Shown: positions 43,029 to 51,027, counted from the stretch's first letter. The stretch: 56,701 nt of DNA from Pseudarthrobacter sp. AL07 (GCF_029960665.1 NZ_JASBRB010000018.1:1-56701); one strand, 5' to 3'. Made by a program: numbers and translations. Notes: a model not told the origin generated them from the letters alone.

Positions 43029-43178
43029 TTAGAGGTTGTGGTGTTCCTGGGCCCAGCCGATATTCGCGGGCCCGGTTGGTTCGCCGGCGGTGAGCAGACG
43101 AATTTCGATGACGTCTTCAGCCAGGCTGGGCTCGGCTGGCGGCTTGTCGTCGTCGGTCAGGATGTATTCGGTTCCCAT
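43029..43178 (-). CDS. 49-residue acidic protein
   Basis: From the ATG at 43178 with AGGGAAG upstream. Acidic (YILTDDDKPPAEPSLAEDVI), ending WAQEHHNL. The frame continues upstream to 43424, but that part is Arg/Pro-rich shadow sequence overlapping the terminator region. It follows the DUF4192 gene on the same strand. The function is unknown. Confidence 0.5.
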   Translation of the reverse strand: MGTEYILTDDDKPPAEPSLAEDVIEIRLLTAGEPTGPANIGWAQEHHNL

Positions 43179-43325
43179 GCTCACGCTTCCCTGGTCGGTG
43201 CAGTGTTCCTGGGGTTCACTGTAGCCGTGGTTTCTACACACTTGCTGGGTTTCCTGGCTGCGCCCGCGCGAGCGTCCGGCGGCCGGCGGAGCGAAGCGGG
43301 GGAGGCCGCCCCGCCACCGACAAAA

Positions 43326-43362
43326 GGCCGGGCCGGGATCATTGGCTGATCCCGGGCCGGCC
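43326..43362 (-). terminator. Terminator of the DUF4192 gene
   Basis: GGCCGGGCCGGGATCA (43326-43341) pairs, with one mismatch, with TGATCCCGGGCCGGCC (43347-43362). It lies 10 bases past the stop of the minus-strand gene at 43372. Confidence 0.75.
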
Positions 43363-43371
43363 CTTGTCCGT

Positions 43372-44350
43372 TTAGTTGTTGTGGCGCTGGTAGGAGGTTT
43401 CCGGGTCGCGAGCGACGTCTGCAACTGAGCCGCGGTTGATCAGTTCCAGCAGCAGCCCTGCCAGCCGGAACCCGGGTGCGTCCGTGTCCGCGTGCTTGAG
43501 GTACCGGCCCGCCTGGGTGCCGTTGCCTTTGAGCCATTCCAGCCACCCCATCAGGGCCAGCATCGGTGCGCGCTGGCCTGCCGGGACTGCTTTCATCAGC
43601 TCGAAGGCGATGGCCTGGGCCCGGTCCACCCGGATCCAGTCGGGGCGTGCGGTGAAGGTCCCGAGGATGACGTCGGTGAAGTTGCCGTTCTGGGTGGTGA
43701 TGGTCTCGCGGAACAGGAAGTCCCGGACCATCTTGTGCTGGAACGCTCCCGCGATGCTGCGGGCCGTGTCGCTGTCCGGGGTCCCGGTGCTGTCCAGCAC
43801 GGCCGCCCACGCGGCGCAGGCTTCCTCAATGTCCTCTTCGGTGCCCTCTGGTGCTTGTACCGGCATGGCCCAGGCGCCCAGAAGTGCGGGGTTGTAGACG
43901 TCGATGTCCGTGGCGCTGCCGAAGAAGGTAAACGCCGCGTTGGCGTGGCTGTCGGTGATCTGCTCCAGCGGGTGCTCCTCGTCCGTGCCGAACTCCGTCC
44001 AGTGAGTGGAGGTCACGAGCCAGACGTTCCGCACGGGCATCCGGGCGGCGGCCAGCTCGGACACCAGCGCGGCGACGTGCGCGGCGTAGGGGTAGCTGTC
44101 CTGGTTCTCGTCGGTGTAGACGATGAGGTAGGACGCCGTGGCCTTGTCATCGTTGGCGGCGTGGCTGGTCAGCGTCTGCGCATAGTTGCCCGGCTCGACG
44201 TGTTCGGGTGCATCCACCCGCAACGTCGCGCCGAGGGCCCCGGCATTGGCGGTGAGAAACCACGAACGATTCCGAGGGCGTGATGCCCAGCAGGTGCGGG
44301 ATGGTCGCCAGCAGGTCAGCGGGACCGGTGAGGTTGATCTTTTCATTCAT
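43372..44350 (-). pseudogene. DUF4192 gene with a one-base frameshift
   Basis: The natural start is the ATG at 44350, behind leader C (MNEKINLTGPADLLATIPHL, the DUF4192 N-terminus, and SESFVV). That frame fails after ~31 codons. The other frame then gives LTANAGALGATLRVDAPEHV and the rest of a normal DUF4192 protein to 43372. Removing one base from the AAA at 44257-44259 (TTT in the coding strand) joins them exactly as ...SFVV-LTANAGALG. The reconstructed protein is ~326 residues. This is either a genuine mutation, a sequencing error in a homopolymer, or slippage. DUF4192 is common in Actinobacteria; its function is unknown. Confidence 0.8.
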
Positions 44351-44755
44351 GGTGGTGCTCCTTTTGCAGAGGATTCCGGTGGGTGGGGCGGCTCAGGTGA
44401 CCGACCAGCGTCCCCTCTCCCCCCGTTGTTTTTTGGTTGCTGGCAAGCTCGCTTGCTCGGCGGCCGACGGAGCCCTGTCTACCCGCAGGGCAAGGGGGAG
44501 GAAATTCGCTCAAGGAAATCAGCGACGCAGGAGCGCCGGAGGGAAATTCCTGCACCGCAGGCCCCGGTGGAGCTTGCGGAACCGGGGTTAGACGGGGTGG
44601 AGCGGACGCCTAGAATCCGGAGGACAGCAACCAAAAAACGTCGAAGACGTAGACACGGGCCAGGGCGGGCCGGAGCCCTGCGACGGACAGCACTGGACCC
44701 CACAGCCGGCCGCGCCAGCGGACGCCCAAAAGGGTGCGATCCCTGCGAGCATGCC
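44351..44755 (-). promoter_or_regulatory. Leader repeat C
   Basis: 405 bp, matching leaders A and B over the start-proximal ~150 bp and most of the distal half, with a diverged middle (44509-44590). Where A and B read TCCCGACGAAGGAGGGG, C has CCCCGG...CCGGGG, a new hairpin. It ends at the ATG of the DUF4192 gene. Confidence 0.78.
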
Positions 44756-44899
44756 TTGAGCGTGTGGGCTCGATGCTTGGCGGATGCGTTGTTCGGGTTG
44801 TGCCCACTGTCGGGCAGGTGGAGCCCTCCGCACAGCTCAAAGCTGTCCCCATTGGGTACAACCCGTTCCTTGTCGGTGCCCTCCCCTATCCTGAACACC

Positions 44900-44921
44900 T
44901 GCGGCTGAAAGGCCGCATTTT
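44900..44921 (+). terminator. Short hairpin with T-run
   Basis: TGCGGC (44900-44905) pairs with GCCGCA (44912-44917), followed by TTTT. It isolates the SOS-type promoter from plus-strand read-through. Confidence 0.55.
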
Positions 44922-44935
44922 AGTGGCGTGTTGAT

Positions 44936-44951
44936 TCGAATATATGTTCTA
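44936..44951 (+). promoter_or_regulatory. Candidate LexA-binding SOS box
   Basis: TCGAATATATGTTCTA matches the actinobacterial/Gram-positive SOS box TCGAAC-N4-GTTCGA at 10 of 12 defined positions. It lies 11 bases before the ATG at 44962, the position expected of a LexA operator. Confidence 0.65.
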
Positions 44952-44961
44952 AGGTTGTGTT

Positions 44962-45294
44962 ATGGGACCGGAGCAAGCCAGCGCGTTGCAGGCGCAGTAT
45001 GCACGGCGGGCCGGGCCGATTGGGCTGACGGTGGAAGAGCTCGATTTCGAGCACTTCCCGGCAAAGAACGGCTTCCCGGGGATCCCGGTGAAGGCGTGGA
45101 TCAGGTTCCCGAACTGCGCGGAGCTGGTGGACGGCGAAGTGTTTGCCTGGACGACGAAGGCCGCGGAAGTGACGTGGAAGGACGGTCCTGTGACCTATCG
45201 GACCTGGGTGTGGAGTTCGGCGGTCACCCGCCGCGAAGAAATGATGAACAGGAATTTGGGAGAACGCGTAAACCGTGACAGCAACACTGAATGA
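44962..45294 (+). CDS. Unknown protein, first gene of the SOS-box cluster
   Basis: 110 residues, not recognised. Mixed alpha/beta with LQAQYARRAGPIGLTVEELD, FPGIPVKAWIRFPNCAELVD and TYRTWVWSSAVTRREEM. No membrane segment. It overlaps the next start by 20 nt, so all three genes are translated together. Confidence 0.6.
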   Translation: MGPEQASALQAQYARRAGPIGLTVEELDFEHFPAKNGFPGIPVKAWIRFPNCAELVDGEVFAWTTKAAEVTWKDGPVTYRTWVWSSAVTRREEMMNRNLGERVNRDSNTE

Positions 45295-45589
45295 AGCCAC
45301 CCTGGACGTTCCAGTGGACGTCCGGTTCACCGCGACCGGCGCTCCCCTGGCCGTGCGGTTTGATGGTCGCGTGTGGGCCGTGGCAGCCGATCCTGTTCAC
45401 TGGTTCACCAGGGACTCCTGGTGGGACACCCGGCGATCCGTGCCGGTGGGCATCGGGAACGTGGTGGACATCGAACATTGGAGGGTGCAGGTCCGACTCA
45501 GCTCGAGTGCGGCGCTGCGGACCTTTGAGCTACGCCTCGACCCGCTATCGGAGCAGTGGCTGATGGAGTCCATCGATGACGGCTCCTGA
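45275..45589 (+). CDS. DUF6504-like protein
   Basis: 104 residues starting with GTG. PVDVRFTATGAPLAVRFDGR, WFTRDSWW, then VVDIEHWRVQVRLS and LDPLSEQWLMESIDDG follow the pattern of DUF6504. That family is usually found next to SOS-induced ImuA/DnaE2-type mutasome genes in Actinobacteria. Its presence behind an SOS box fits a damage-response function. No polymerase is encoded nearby. The assignment is by pattern and moderately sure. Confidence 0.6.
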   Translation: MTATLNEATLDVPVDVRFTATGAPLAVRFDGRVWAVAADPVHWFTRDSWWDTRRSVPVGIGNVVDIEHWRVQVRLSSSAALRTFELRLDPLSEQWLMESIDDGS

Positions 45590-45989
45590 ATACCGGCCCC
45601 CAAGGAGACCCGGACCGATAAGCGATCAGGCCTGGGAGGCGATCAGGGCGGAGTTCACCCTACCTTCCCTAGCCCAGGTCCGCCGCCGGTTTGCTGAGCT
45701 CATGGAAGACCCTGAACCGGTGATGCGGCAGCTTGTCCGCATCTTCATCGACGACGACACCTACTGTCCGGGGTTCCAGTTCCTCGCCGGCGGCCAGCTC
45801 GAACCGACCGTCGTGGACCTTTTCCATCAGGCGATGGAACTGAAAATCCCTCACAACTACTTCACGGTCTGGATGATCACACCGTCCCGGGAACTCGGTG
45901 GAGCCCGCCCCGTGGACGTCCTCACGGAAAGCCGCGCCCCTTTGCGGCGAGCCTTGGAAGCCCTAGGCCGGGCGGTAGGCGCCAACTAG
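45576..45989 (+). CDS. Unknown protein, third gene of the SOS-box cluster
   Basis: 137 residues, starting inside the previous stop region (14-nt overlap). Mostly helical. The C-terminal GGARPVDVLTESRAPLRRAL recalls the MbcA/ParS toxin-binding motif (G-R-P-D-x-L), but the partner toxin is not seen, so this is only a resemblance. It converges on the coiled-coil gene ending at 46021. Confidence 0.55.
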   Translation: MTAPEYRPPRRPGPISDQAWEAIRAEFTLPSLAQVRRRFAELMEDPEPVMRQLVRIFIDDDTYCPGFQFLAGGQLEPTVVDLFHQAMELKIPHNYFTVWMITPSRELGGARPVDVLTESRAPLRRALEALGRAVGAN

Positions 45990-46020
45990 GTTCCCTGGCG
46001 GCGGACCCCTGTAGTTGCTG

Positions 46021-47091
46021 CTATTGCTCTCCACCGGCTCGTGGGCGGCGCTCCTTGGTCTTCGCCTCGCGGGCTTGGGTTAGTTCGGCGCGCAGTTGGT
46101 CGATTTGGCGGCTGTAGGTGTCGTGAAGGTCTTTGACACGTTGTTCACCATGGATGCGCTCACGCTCGACGTCGGCCCTGGCCGCTTCACGCTCCGCCGT
46201 CAGTGTCGCCACGGTGCTGCGCATATCGGCACCCGCCTCGCGGGCGGCCTCAAGGTCGGCACGGACTGCCGCCAGCTGACCCCGCGTCTCTTCGGCCGCG
46301 GACTCCTCGCGGTCAGCGCGCGCCGTCTCCGCCTCAACGCGACTCTCGGCCACTCCTGTGCGCCGCTCTGCCGCAACCCGCGCCCGCGCCTCGGTCCCGG
46401 CCCGTTCGGCGGCAGCGTCGCGTTCCTGTTCAGCCAACGTCAGTTGCACACGGATCGCTTCAGCGTCGGCCCGCAGGCCGGCACTCTCGGCTTGCGCCAA
46501 TTCCCGTTCGTTAGCGGCCGAGGCATGGGCCTGCGCGAGTTCCCCGGTGAGTTGCTTAGCCCGGACCAGGGCGGCATCCAACTCCTCCCGGGCGCCTGAC
46601 AACTCCCGGGCGAGTTCCTCACCCGTCCGCGTTGCTTCTTCAGCTGCCGCATCGGCCTCGGCCTTCTCGGCCTCAGCCCGGCGCTGAGCCTGCTCGGCAC
46701 GGGTGGCCCGCGCGTTCGCGCCCGCAACCTGCTCGGCGGCCTCGCTGGCTACCGACTCAATCTGAGCTTCCGCCGCCTCGGGATCACCCACGGTGCGCAG
46801 TTCTTCAACAAGTACAGCGAGTTGCTGGCCCAGGTGCTCTATCATCCCGCTCACCTGGCCCGTGATCTCACTGGCCCGCTGACGGGCGGAATCAACAGGG
46901 CGGGCCTCCGCGCCCCGGGCGGCGTCCTCGCTGGGGCGCTGCCGTGCCCGCCACGCCGACGCGCGCGTATGGGTCGGGTCATCACAGTACTCCGGCGGAC
47001 GTCCGGTGCCGGCCTCACCAGCCATGGCTGGGCGCTGACAACCCGGGAAACGACAAATGCGCTGCTCCACGCCCAAAATATTTTCGCTCAT
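46021..47091 (-). CDS. Long coiled-coil protein with N-terminal zinc-knuckle-like part (KfrA-like)
   Basis: 356 residues. Residues 12-42 hold CRFPGC...PEYCDDPTHT, a possible Cys/His metal site. From ~90 to ~345 it is an uninterrupted Ala/Glu/Arg coiled coil, then a basic tail. Plasmid proteins of this form (KfrA-type) bind their own promoter and support partition or stability. The upstream region carries matching inverted repeats (47108-47160). The functional call is inference from architecture. Confidence 0.65.
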   Translation of the reverse strand: MSENILGVEQRICRFPGCQRPAMAGEAGTGRPPEYCDDPTHTRASAWRARQRPSEDAARGAEARPVDSARQRASEITGQVSGMIEHLGQQLAVLVEELRTVGDPEAAEAQIESVASEAAEQVAGANARATRAEQAQRRAEAEKAEADAAAEEATRTGEELARELSGAREELDAALVRAKQLTGELAQAHASAANERELAQAESAGLRADAEAIRVQLTLAEQERDAAAERAGTEARARVAAERRTGVAESRVEAETARADREESAAEETRGQLAAVRADLEAAREAGADMRSTVATLTAEREAARADVERERIHGEQRVKDLHDTYSRQIDQLRAELTQAREAKTKERRPRAGGEQ

Positions 47092-47339
47092 GCTGTCATA
47101 ATATCTTCTTTCGTCACTTTATAAAAGACGTAACGTAACGAAATATGAAACTGACGAAAGACAGAACGTAATCGCGTTCCAGGTGCTCCCCTAGCTGCGA
47201 GTCGTTCCCTGTCCCCTGCGGGCCACCAAGCCGTGTCGCGCCGTGCGCCCATGGACGCCACAATGGGGGCAGCCATCCCGTCTCAAGAATCGATCGCCTC
47301 CGCGGCCCCTCTGCGAGTCGGGCCGGCACGAGTGCTCGG
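47092..47339 (-). promoter_or_regulatory. Promoter/operator of the coiled-coil gene
   Basis: CTTTCGTCA (47108-47116) and TGACGAAAG (47152-47160) form a perfect 9-bp inverted repeat around a short tandem GTAACGTAACG and a TATAAAG -10-like box on the minus strand. It is A/T-rich against the surrounding DNA, so it is a likely autoregulatory operator. Confidence 0.6.
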
Positions 47340-47471
47340 ATGAGCCGGGATGAAACCCGGAGGATCCGGGACTGGGCCAACGCCAATGGGTACACCCCCG
47401 AGTTTGACGTTCAGGTGGCGTATGTCTTGGCTAGGTCAATCGGCCACTATTGCCCGGAACAGGCTCCGTAG
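47340..47471 (+). CDS. 43-residue Lsr2 C-terminal-domain-like peptide
   Basis: From the ATG at 47340: MSRDETRRIRDWANANGYTP, then EFDVQVAYVLARSIG, then TAG. The RIRDWANANGY box resembles the C-terminal DNA-binding domain of Lsr2/H-NS-like proteins. No clear ribosome site is seen, and the N-terminal dimerisation domain is absent, so it may be a fragment or a free DNA-binding domain. Confidence 0.4.
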   Translation: MSRDETRRIRDWANANGYTPEFDVQVAYVLARSIGHYCPEQAP

Positions 47472-47606
47472 TTCACCTTCCAGTGAGGTTCCACGTCCTC
47501 CGCTCTGGGGAAGGACGGCCCGTGTAGGGCGGCGGACCGCCCGACATTCCATGGTTCCTGGCCTTACTTGTGGTGAATGGCCAGGTGCCTTGCCGGGCGG
47601 TGCTGT
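47472..47606 (-). repeat. Trailer repeat T3 region downstream of parB
   Basis: GGCGGCGGACCGCCCGA at 47528-47544, followed by TGGTTCCTGGCC and CCTTGCCGGGCGG (47588-47600), matches T1 and T2. It lies 3' of the minus-strand parB gene. Confidence 0.5.
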
Positions 47607-47975
47607 TCAGCTGTCCTTGAGCCGTCGTCCCCCGGGAAGATTCTCGCCCCAGGATGGGTACATCTCGCCTTTGTTGTGTTCGGTTTCGCGTCGGGCGGTT
47701 TCCGCTTCGATGGCCTTCGCCACGAAGTGGCTCCAGGTGTTATCCCCTTCGGCGTAGCTGGTCGCCCGGTATGCGGCCCGCGCCCGGTTGCGGAGCGCGG
47801 CTGGAATGCTCACGGTCATGTTCGCTGTTTCGGTGTCCTTTGGTTCTGCCTGCTTCGGCGTCTCGGGCCGGTGTCCGGGGAGCATCCGCGCCAGCGGCGC
47901 CTCTGCGGCCGGCGCGACAATTCTTCGCGGGGGCAGCCCGAGTGCGGGCCGGCTGGGTGTCGGTTCGGCGCTCAC
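47607..47975 (-). CDS. parB: ParB-like centromere-binding protein
   Basis: 122 residues. A Pro-rich N-terminus precedes a ribbon-helix-helix-type domain: MTVSIPAALRNRARAAYRAT (~53-72), then GDNTWSHFVAKAIEAETARR, the pattern of small ParB proteins of actinobacterial plasmids. The start overlaps the parA stop (ATGA). It would bind the repeats at 48963-49096 and recruit ParA. Confidence 0.82.
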   Translation of the reverse strand: MSAEPTPSRPALGLPPRRIVAPAAEAPLARMLPGHRPETPKQAEPKDTETANMTVSIPAALRNRARAAYRATSYAEGDNTWSHFVAKAIEAETARRETEHNKGEMYPSWGENLPGGRRLKDS

Positions 47976-48886
47976 GCGTTGACCTCCTGGGATTCTGCGA
48001 CGGCGATGCGTCGGGTCACTTCCATGGCAACTGCGTGGAGGTCTTCGGCCACGCTGGAAGCCGACTTCGGTCCTGCATTTCCGGCCTTCGCTTCACCGCG
48101 AAGGACCTCCCACCACTTTGGTCCTTTACTGAGCTCCCGCTCGAGCTCGTGGGCCAGCAGTCCCCGCTCCCTGCATGCCTGAGCGGTTGCCTCTGCGTGG
48201 CGTATGGTCATCGGGAACAGCACTTCGTCTGTCCCAAAATCGGCTGTGAGGTGGTCTCGGGTGACCTTGTGGACCTGTTTGGAATTTGTACCGGTGCCCA
48301 CCAGTACGACGCCCAAAAGATCCAGCGACGGGTTGAGTCCGACGACGCTGTCCATACGCGCTGCGACCGCGGCGACACCCTTACGGCTAGACATATCTGT
48401 CTTCAGCGGCACTACGGCGTACCTAGCGGCTGCGACCGCTGCCGCCTGCAGCGGCTCATTCCCTGGAGGACAGTCGAGCAGGACCAGGTCATACTCCCCC
48501 GCGACACTCGCAAGCAGTTTGGCCAGCGCCAGCTGTGCAGCGTCGCGGTCTTTCTGGGCCTTGGCTCCGAGGAATGCGGCGGCATCGTCGAGGTGGGGAC
48601 CTCCGGCAATCACGTCCAAGTTGGAACGAACGCCCAGCATCAGGTCAGGCTCTCCCCCGAAGCACAGCGAAGCCGCCAGGCTCCTCCCACCGTCACCCTG
48701 GTCGGCATAGCCAAGGTCCTCAGCGAGGTTGCCCTGAGGATCAAGGTCCACGAGGAGCACACGCGATCCGCCCTCTGCGAGGAGTCCGCCGACGTTGGCC
48801 ACCAGGCTGGTCTTGAAGACTCCGCCTTTTCCGTTGATTACCGCGATAACACGGCTAAGGGCGCCGCGGTCCAGATCGAGTTTCAT
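47972..48886 (-). CDS. parA: Partition ATPase ParA
   Basis: 304 residues from the ATG at 48886, with AAAGGA 7 bases upstream; the longer frame to 49159 translates the centromere repeats and is rejected. Walker A is VINGKGGVFKTSL (~17-29, KGGxFKT variant), then DLDPQGNLAEDLG and LLDCPPGNEPL (Walker B), with CRERGLLAHEL near the end. It drives plasmid segregation with the downstream ParB. The operon is parA-parB. Confidence 0.9.
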   Translation of the reverse strand: MKLDLDRGALSRVIAVINGKGGVFKTSLVANVGGLLAEGGSRVLLVDLDPQGNLAEDLGYADQGDGGRSLAASLCFGGEPDLMLGVRSNLDVIAGGPHLDDAAAFLGAKAQKDRDAAQLALAKLLASVAGEYDLVLLDCPPGNEPLQAAAVAAARYAVVPLKTDMSSRKGVAAVAARMDSVVGLNPSLDLLGVVLVGTGTNSKQVHKVTRDHLTADFGTDEVLFPMTIRHAEATAQACRERGLLAHELERELSKGPKWWEVLRGEAKAGNAGPKSASSVAEDLHAVAMEVTRRIAVAESQEVNA

Positions 48887-48962
48887 CAAGTTCCTTTCCA
48901 AAGTGATTCCAGCGTAGCCAGCAACCCTGGTTTTGCTTGTAAAGCTGGATTCCGTGTCTTCT

Positions 48963-49006
48963 CTTTTTTCACTTGTGAAGCAAGTAAAACCAGTGAACAC
49001 AGTAAA
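48963..49006 (+). repeat. 44-bp centromere repeat, copy 1
   Basis: Begins CTTTTTTCACTTGTGAAGCA and ends CAGTGAACACAGTAAA. Identical to 49053-49096. Confidence 0.9.
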
Positions 49007-49052
49007 CCCGTCGAAACCGGCGAACATGGTATTTACGAGTTCACCATGTTTA

Positions 49053-49096
49053 CTTTTTTCACTTGTGAAGCAAGTAAAACCAGTGAACACAGTAAA
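49053..49096 (+). repeat. 44-bp centromere repeat, copy 2
   Basis: Identical to 48963-49006. Flanks differ on both sides, so the 44 bp is the exact repeat unit. Confidence 0.9.
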
Positions 49097-49143
49097 TCCA
49101 GCACGTACGCAGAGCTCGACGCCCCCGGCCGAGCTCTGGTGGC

Positions 49144-51027
49144 TCAAGCTACTTCCCAAACGTACCTCGCGGCGTCACCGTCAGGGGGAAGCCAGTGGTC
49201 CTCGCGTTCTGTGTCATACATGGCTGTTTCGGTGATGGCCTGGTCGAGGAAACGGTCCAGGTAGGCATGCCAGGCGGCACGCTGGTGCCTGTAAAGGCGG
49301 ATTTGGGCCTGGACATCGTCCATTACGCCCAGGCGCACGGCTAGTTGGCCAAGATTGGTTGTGGCCGTCAGGCGCCACTGGCGGCCATCGCGGTGGATCA
49401 TCCTCAGCGCGCTCATTTCTGCCAGCGCATTTTCTACTGCTGAGCGGCTGATGCCTGTTGCCCTGATGATGTCCGCGCTAGTGGGGGAGCGGCGGCCGCG
49501 TTCGATTGCCTCGTAGACCAGTGCAGCGGGTGCTCCCAGGGCGCGGAAAACGTTGCGGATTCCGTAAATCTTGCCTTTGCGCCAGCTCAGTTCACGAGCG
49601 AGCTGCTGGTGGTGGGCCGGCAGCTGAATCAGGTACACGTCGGCCGAACGCCGGCGGGCATCCGCTACCTTCGTGATAATCCCGTCGGAAACCTCAACCA
49701 GCCGCGGCAGCAGTCGCGCAATCGTGGCGTGGTGTTTTCCCAGGGCTGTAGCCAGCGTGCGGCACCCAACGTCCAACAGATCCGTTTCCTTGGCCCTCAT
49801 GTAGCCCAAGAGTGAACGGAACAGGAACCGGAGTCCCAGAGACTCTCTACCCAGGTTCATCATGCGGTGGTCGAGGACCGCGTAAAGAATATTCTCAAGG
49901 TCGTTCACAAGCTGGTGCATGCCGGCTTTGCTGGCCGAGCCAGCTGCCCCCCCTGTGGGTACTGGCCGGCTTGTGTCGTTAATAAACGCATTCCTTCTCC
50001 CTGCCGACGGGGGAGCGTCTTTTTGAGTCCACGCAACGGCGTTGGCCCATTCGGTTTCCAATAGCCGGCCCTGTTTCGCGTCGCTGCCGTACAGTGCGGC
50101 CAGCCCGGGGAACTGCCCTGTGATGCCGGCGCGGACCTGGTCGAGGGTCCACCGGCAGGCAGAGAAATGGTTCAGGACGGCCATGCGGGCTTCTGACGGG
50201 CTCTTATACCGAGCGGTGTCGTAAAGACCTGTGCGGGCGATCCTGCGGAGAGGGGATTCGCTCCCGCCGGCGAGGGGAAGCTGGGCGGCCGTCGGGCGCG
50301 GGAGGTTGGCTACTTTGGATTGCCGTGCTTTCTGCTCGCGGTTGCGGCTCAGTTCCGGGGCAAGGGCGGACCACAGGGCGGCGACGGCCGTCTGTGGGTT
50401 GCGGCGTCTGAGAGCGTCGTATGCTGCCGAGAGGGGAGTGAGCAGGATCTGGTAGCCGCCGCGCTTGTGTGCGGATCCTGGGACACGGATACACCCGTCG
50501 GTGACGTTCTGGTGCGGGCTGGGATCAAGGCTGGCAGCCGTCAGGGCGAGGGCTTCCACCAAGTCGCGGGCCTCGGCCGCCCCTAGCCGTTCCTGGAGAG
50601 GGATATACATGTGGCGGCCGCCGCTGGGGGAGAAGTCCTCCACCCAGCGCAGGCCGCAACCAGTCAGGAGCTCCCGGATGCGGGCGGCATCCTCGTCCAG
50701 GACGCCCTTGTGCGCCTTGGAGGTGTCGAGGTCAAGGCATAGGGTGGCTACGCTGCCATCCATTCCGTGGACCATGACAGCTGCCGGCCGCGTAGGCACG
50801 GTCGTTGTGATCCTGGGCGCGGTTTTGGGGCGGGGGTACTGGAAGCGGTCACCTATCCACCTGCCCAGCCGGTATGTCGGCTGCCCGGCGATGAGCGGAG
50901 CGAGGATCCACGACTGCTCCGGTGTGACTTGACAGCCGACACTCGGTAAAGCGTGCATTGACTCGGAATCGGGTTCAGGTACGATGAGACCAGTTCCTCT
51001 CCACTGGATGGGTACGACAAGATCCAC
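49144..51027 (-). CDS. rep: Replication initiator with primase-like (AEP) domain
   Basis: 627 residues from the GTG at 51027; Met-24 at 50958 is an alternative, and neither has a strong ribosome site. Residues ~85-190: LCLDLDTSK (metal-binding D-x-D), then VEDFSPSGGRHMYIPL (the S-G-G-R-H box) and VTDGCIRVPGSAHKRGG, together the catalytic pattern of archaeo-eukaryotic primases. The C-terminal half contains winged-helix-like parts (DIIRATGISRSAVENALAEM). Such primase-HTH fusions serve as Rep on actinobacterial plasmids. It is adjacent to par. Confidence 0.78.
   Translation of the reverse strand: MDLVVPIQWRGTGLIVPEPDSESMHALPSVGCQVTPEQSWILAPLIAGQPTYRLGRWIGDRFQYPRPKTAPRITTTVPTRPAAVMVHGMDGSVATLCLDLDTSKAHKGVLDEDAARIRELLTGCGLRWVEDFSPSGGRHMYIPLQERLGAAEARDLVEALALTAASLDPSPHQNVTDGCIRVPGSAHKRGGYQILLTPLSAAYDALRRRNPQTAVAALWSALAPELSRNREQKARQSKVANLPRPTAAQLPLAGGSESPLRRIARTGLYDTARYKSPSEARMAVLNHFSACRWTLDQVRAGITGQFPGLAALYGSDAKQGRLLETEWANAVAWTQKDAPPSAGRRNAFINDTSRPVPTGGAAGSASKAGMHQLVNDLENILYAVLDHRMMNLGRESLGLRFLFRSLLGYMRAKETDLLDVGCRTLATALGKHHATIARLLPRLVEVSDGIITKVADARRRSADVYLIQLPAHHQQLARELSWRKGKIYGIRNVFRALGAPAALVYEAIERGRRSPTSADIIRATGISRSAVENALAEMSALRMIHRDGRQWRLTATTNLGQLAVRLGVMDDVQAQIRLYRHQRAAWHAYLDRFLDQAITETAMYDTEREDHWLPPDGDAARYVWEVA

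Larger units (their letters stand above)
48887..49143. other. parS: Candidate parS centromere / operator region
   Basis: A/T-rich gap between parA and rep. It contains two identical 44-bp direct repeats (48963-49006 and 49053-49096, 90-bp period), each with a TTCACTTGTGAA palindrome and GTGAACACAGTAAA. An 8-bp inverted repeat AACATGGT/ACCATGTT (49023-49030 / 49043-49050) lies between them. The position just upstream of parA is typical for a centromere that doubles as the par operator. Replication iterons are the alternative. Confidence 0.7.

Noticed and set aside
44186..44908. Plus-strand frame through leader C (and equivalents at 40894-41667 and 41932-42684)
   Set aside because: They recur only because the leader DNA is repeated; they run antisense through known genes and lack ribosome sites.
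45576..45989. Calling the third SOS-cluster gene a MbcA/ParS antitoxin
   Set aside because: Only a short C-terminal resemblance and no RES-domain toxin adjacent.
48887..49159. N-terminal extension of ParA with repeated FTVFTGFTCFTSEK
   Set aside because: It translates the two 44-bp repeats; a good ribosome site precedes the ATG at 48886 and ParA is complete from there.
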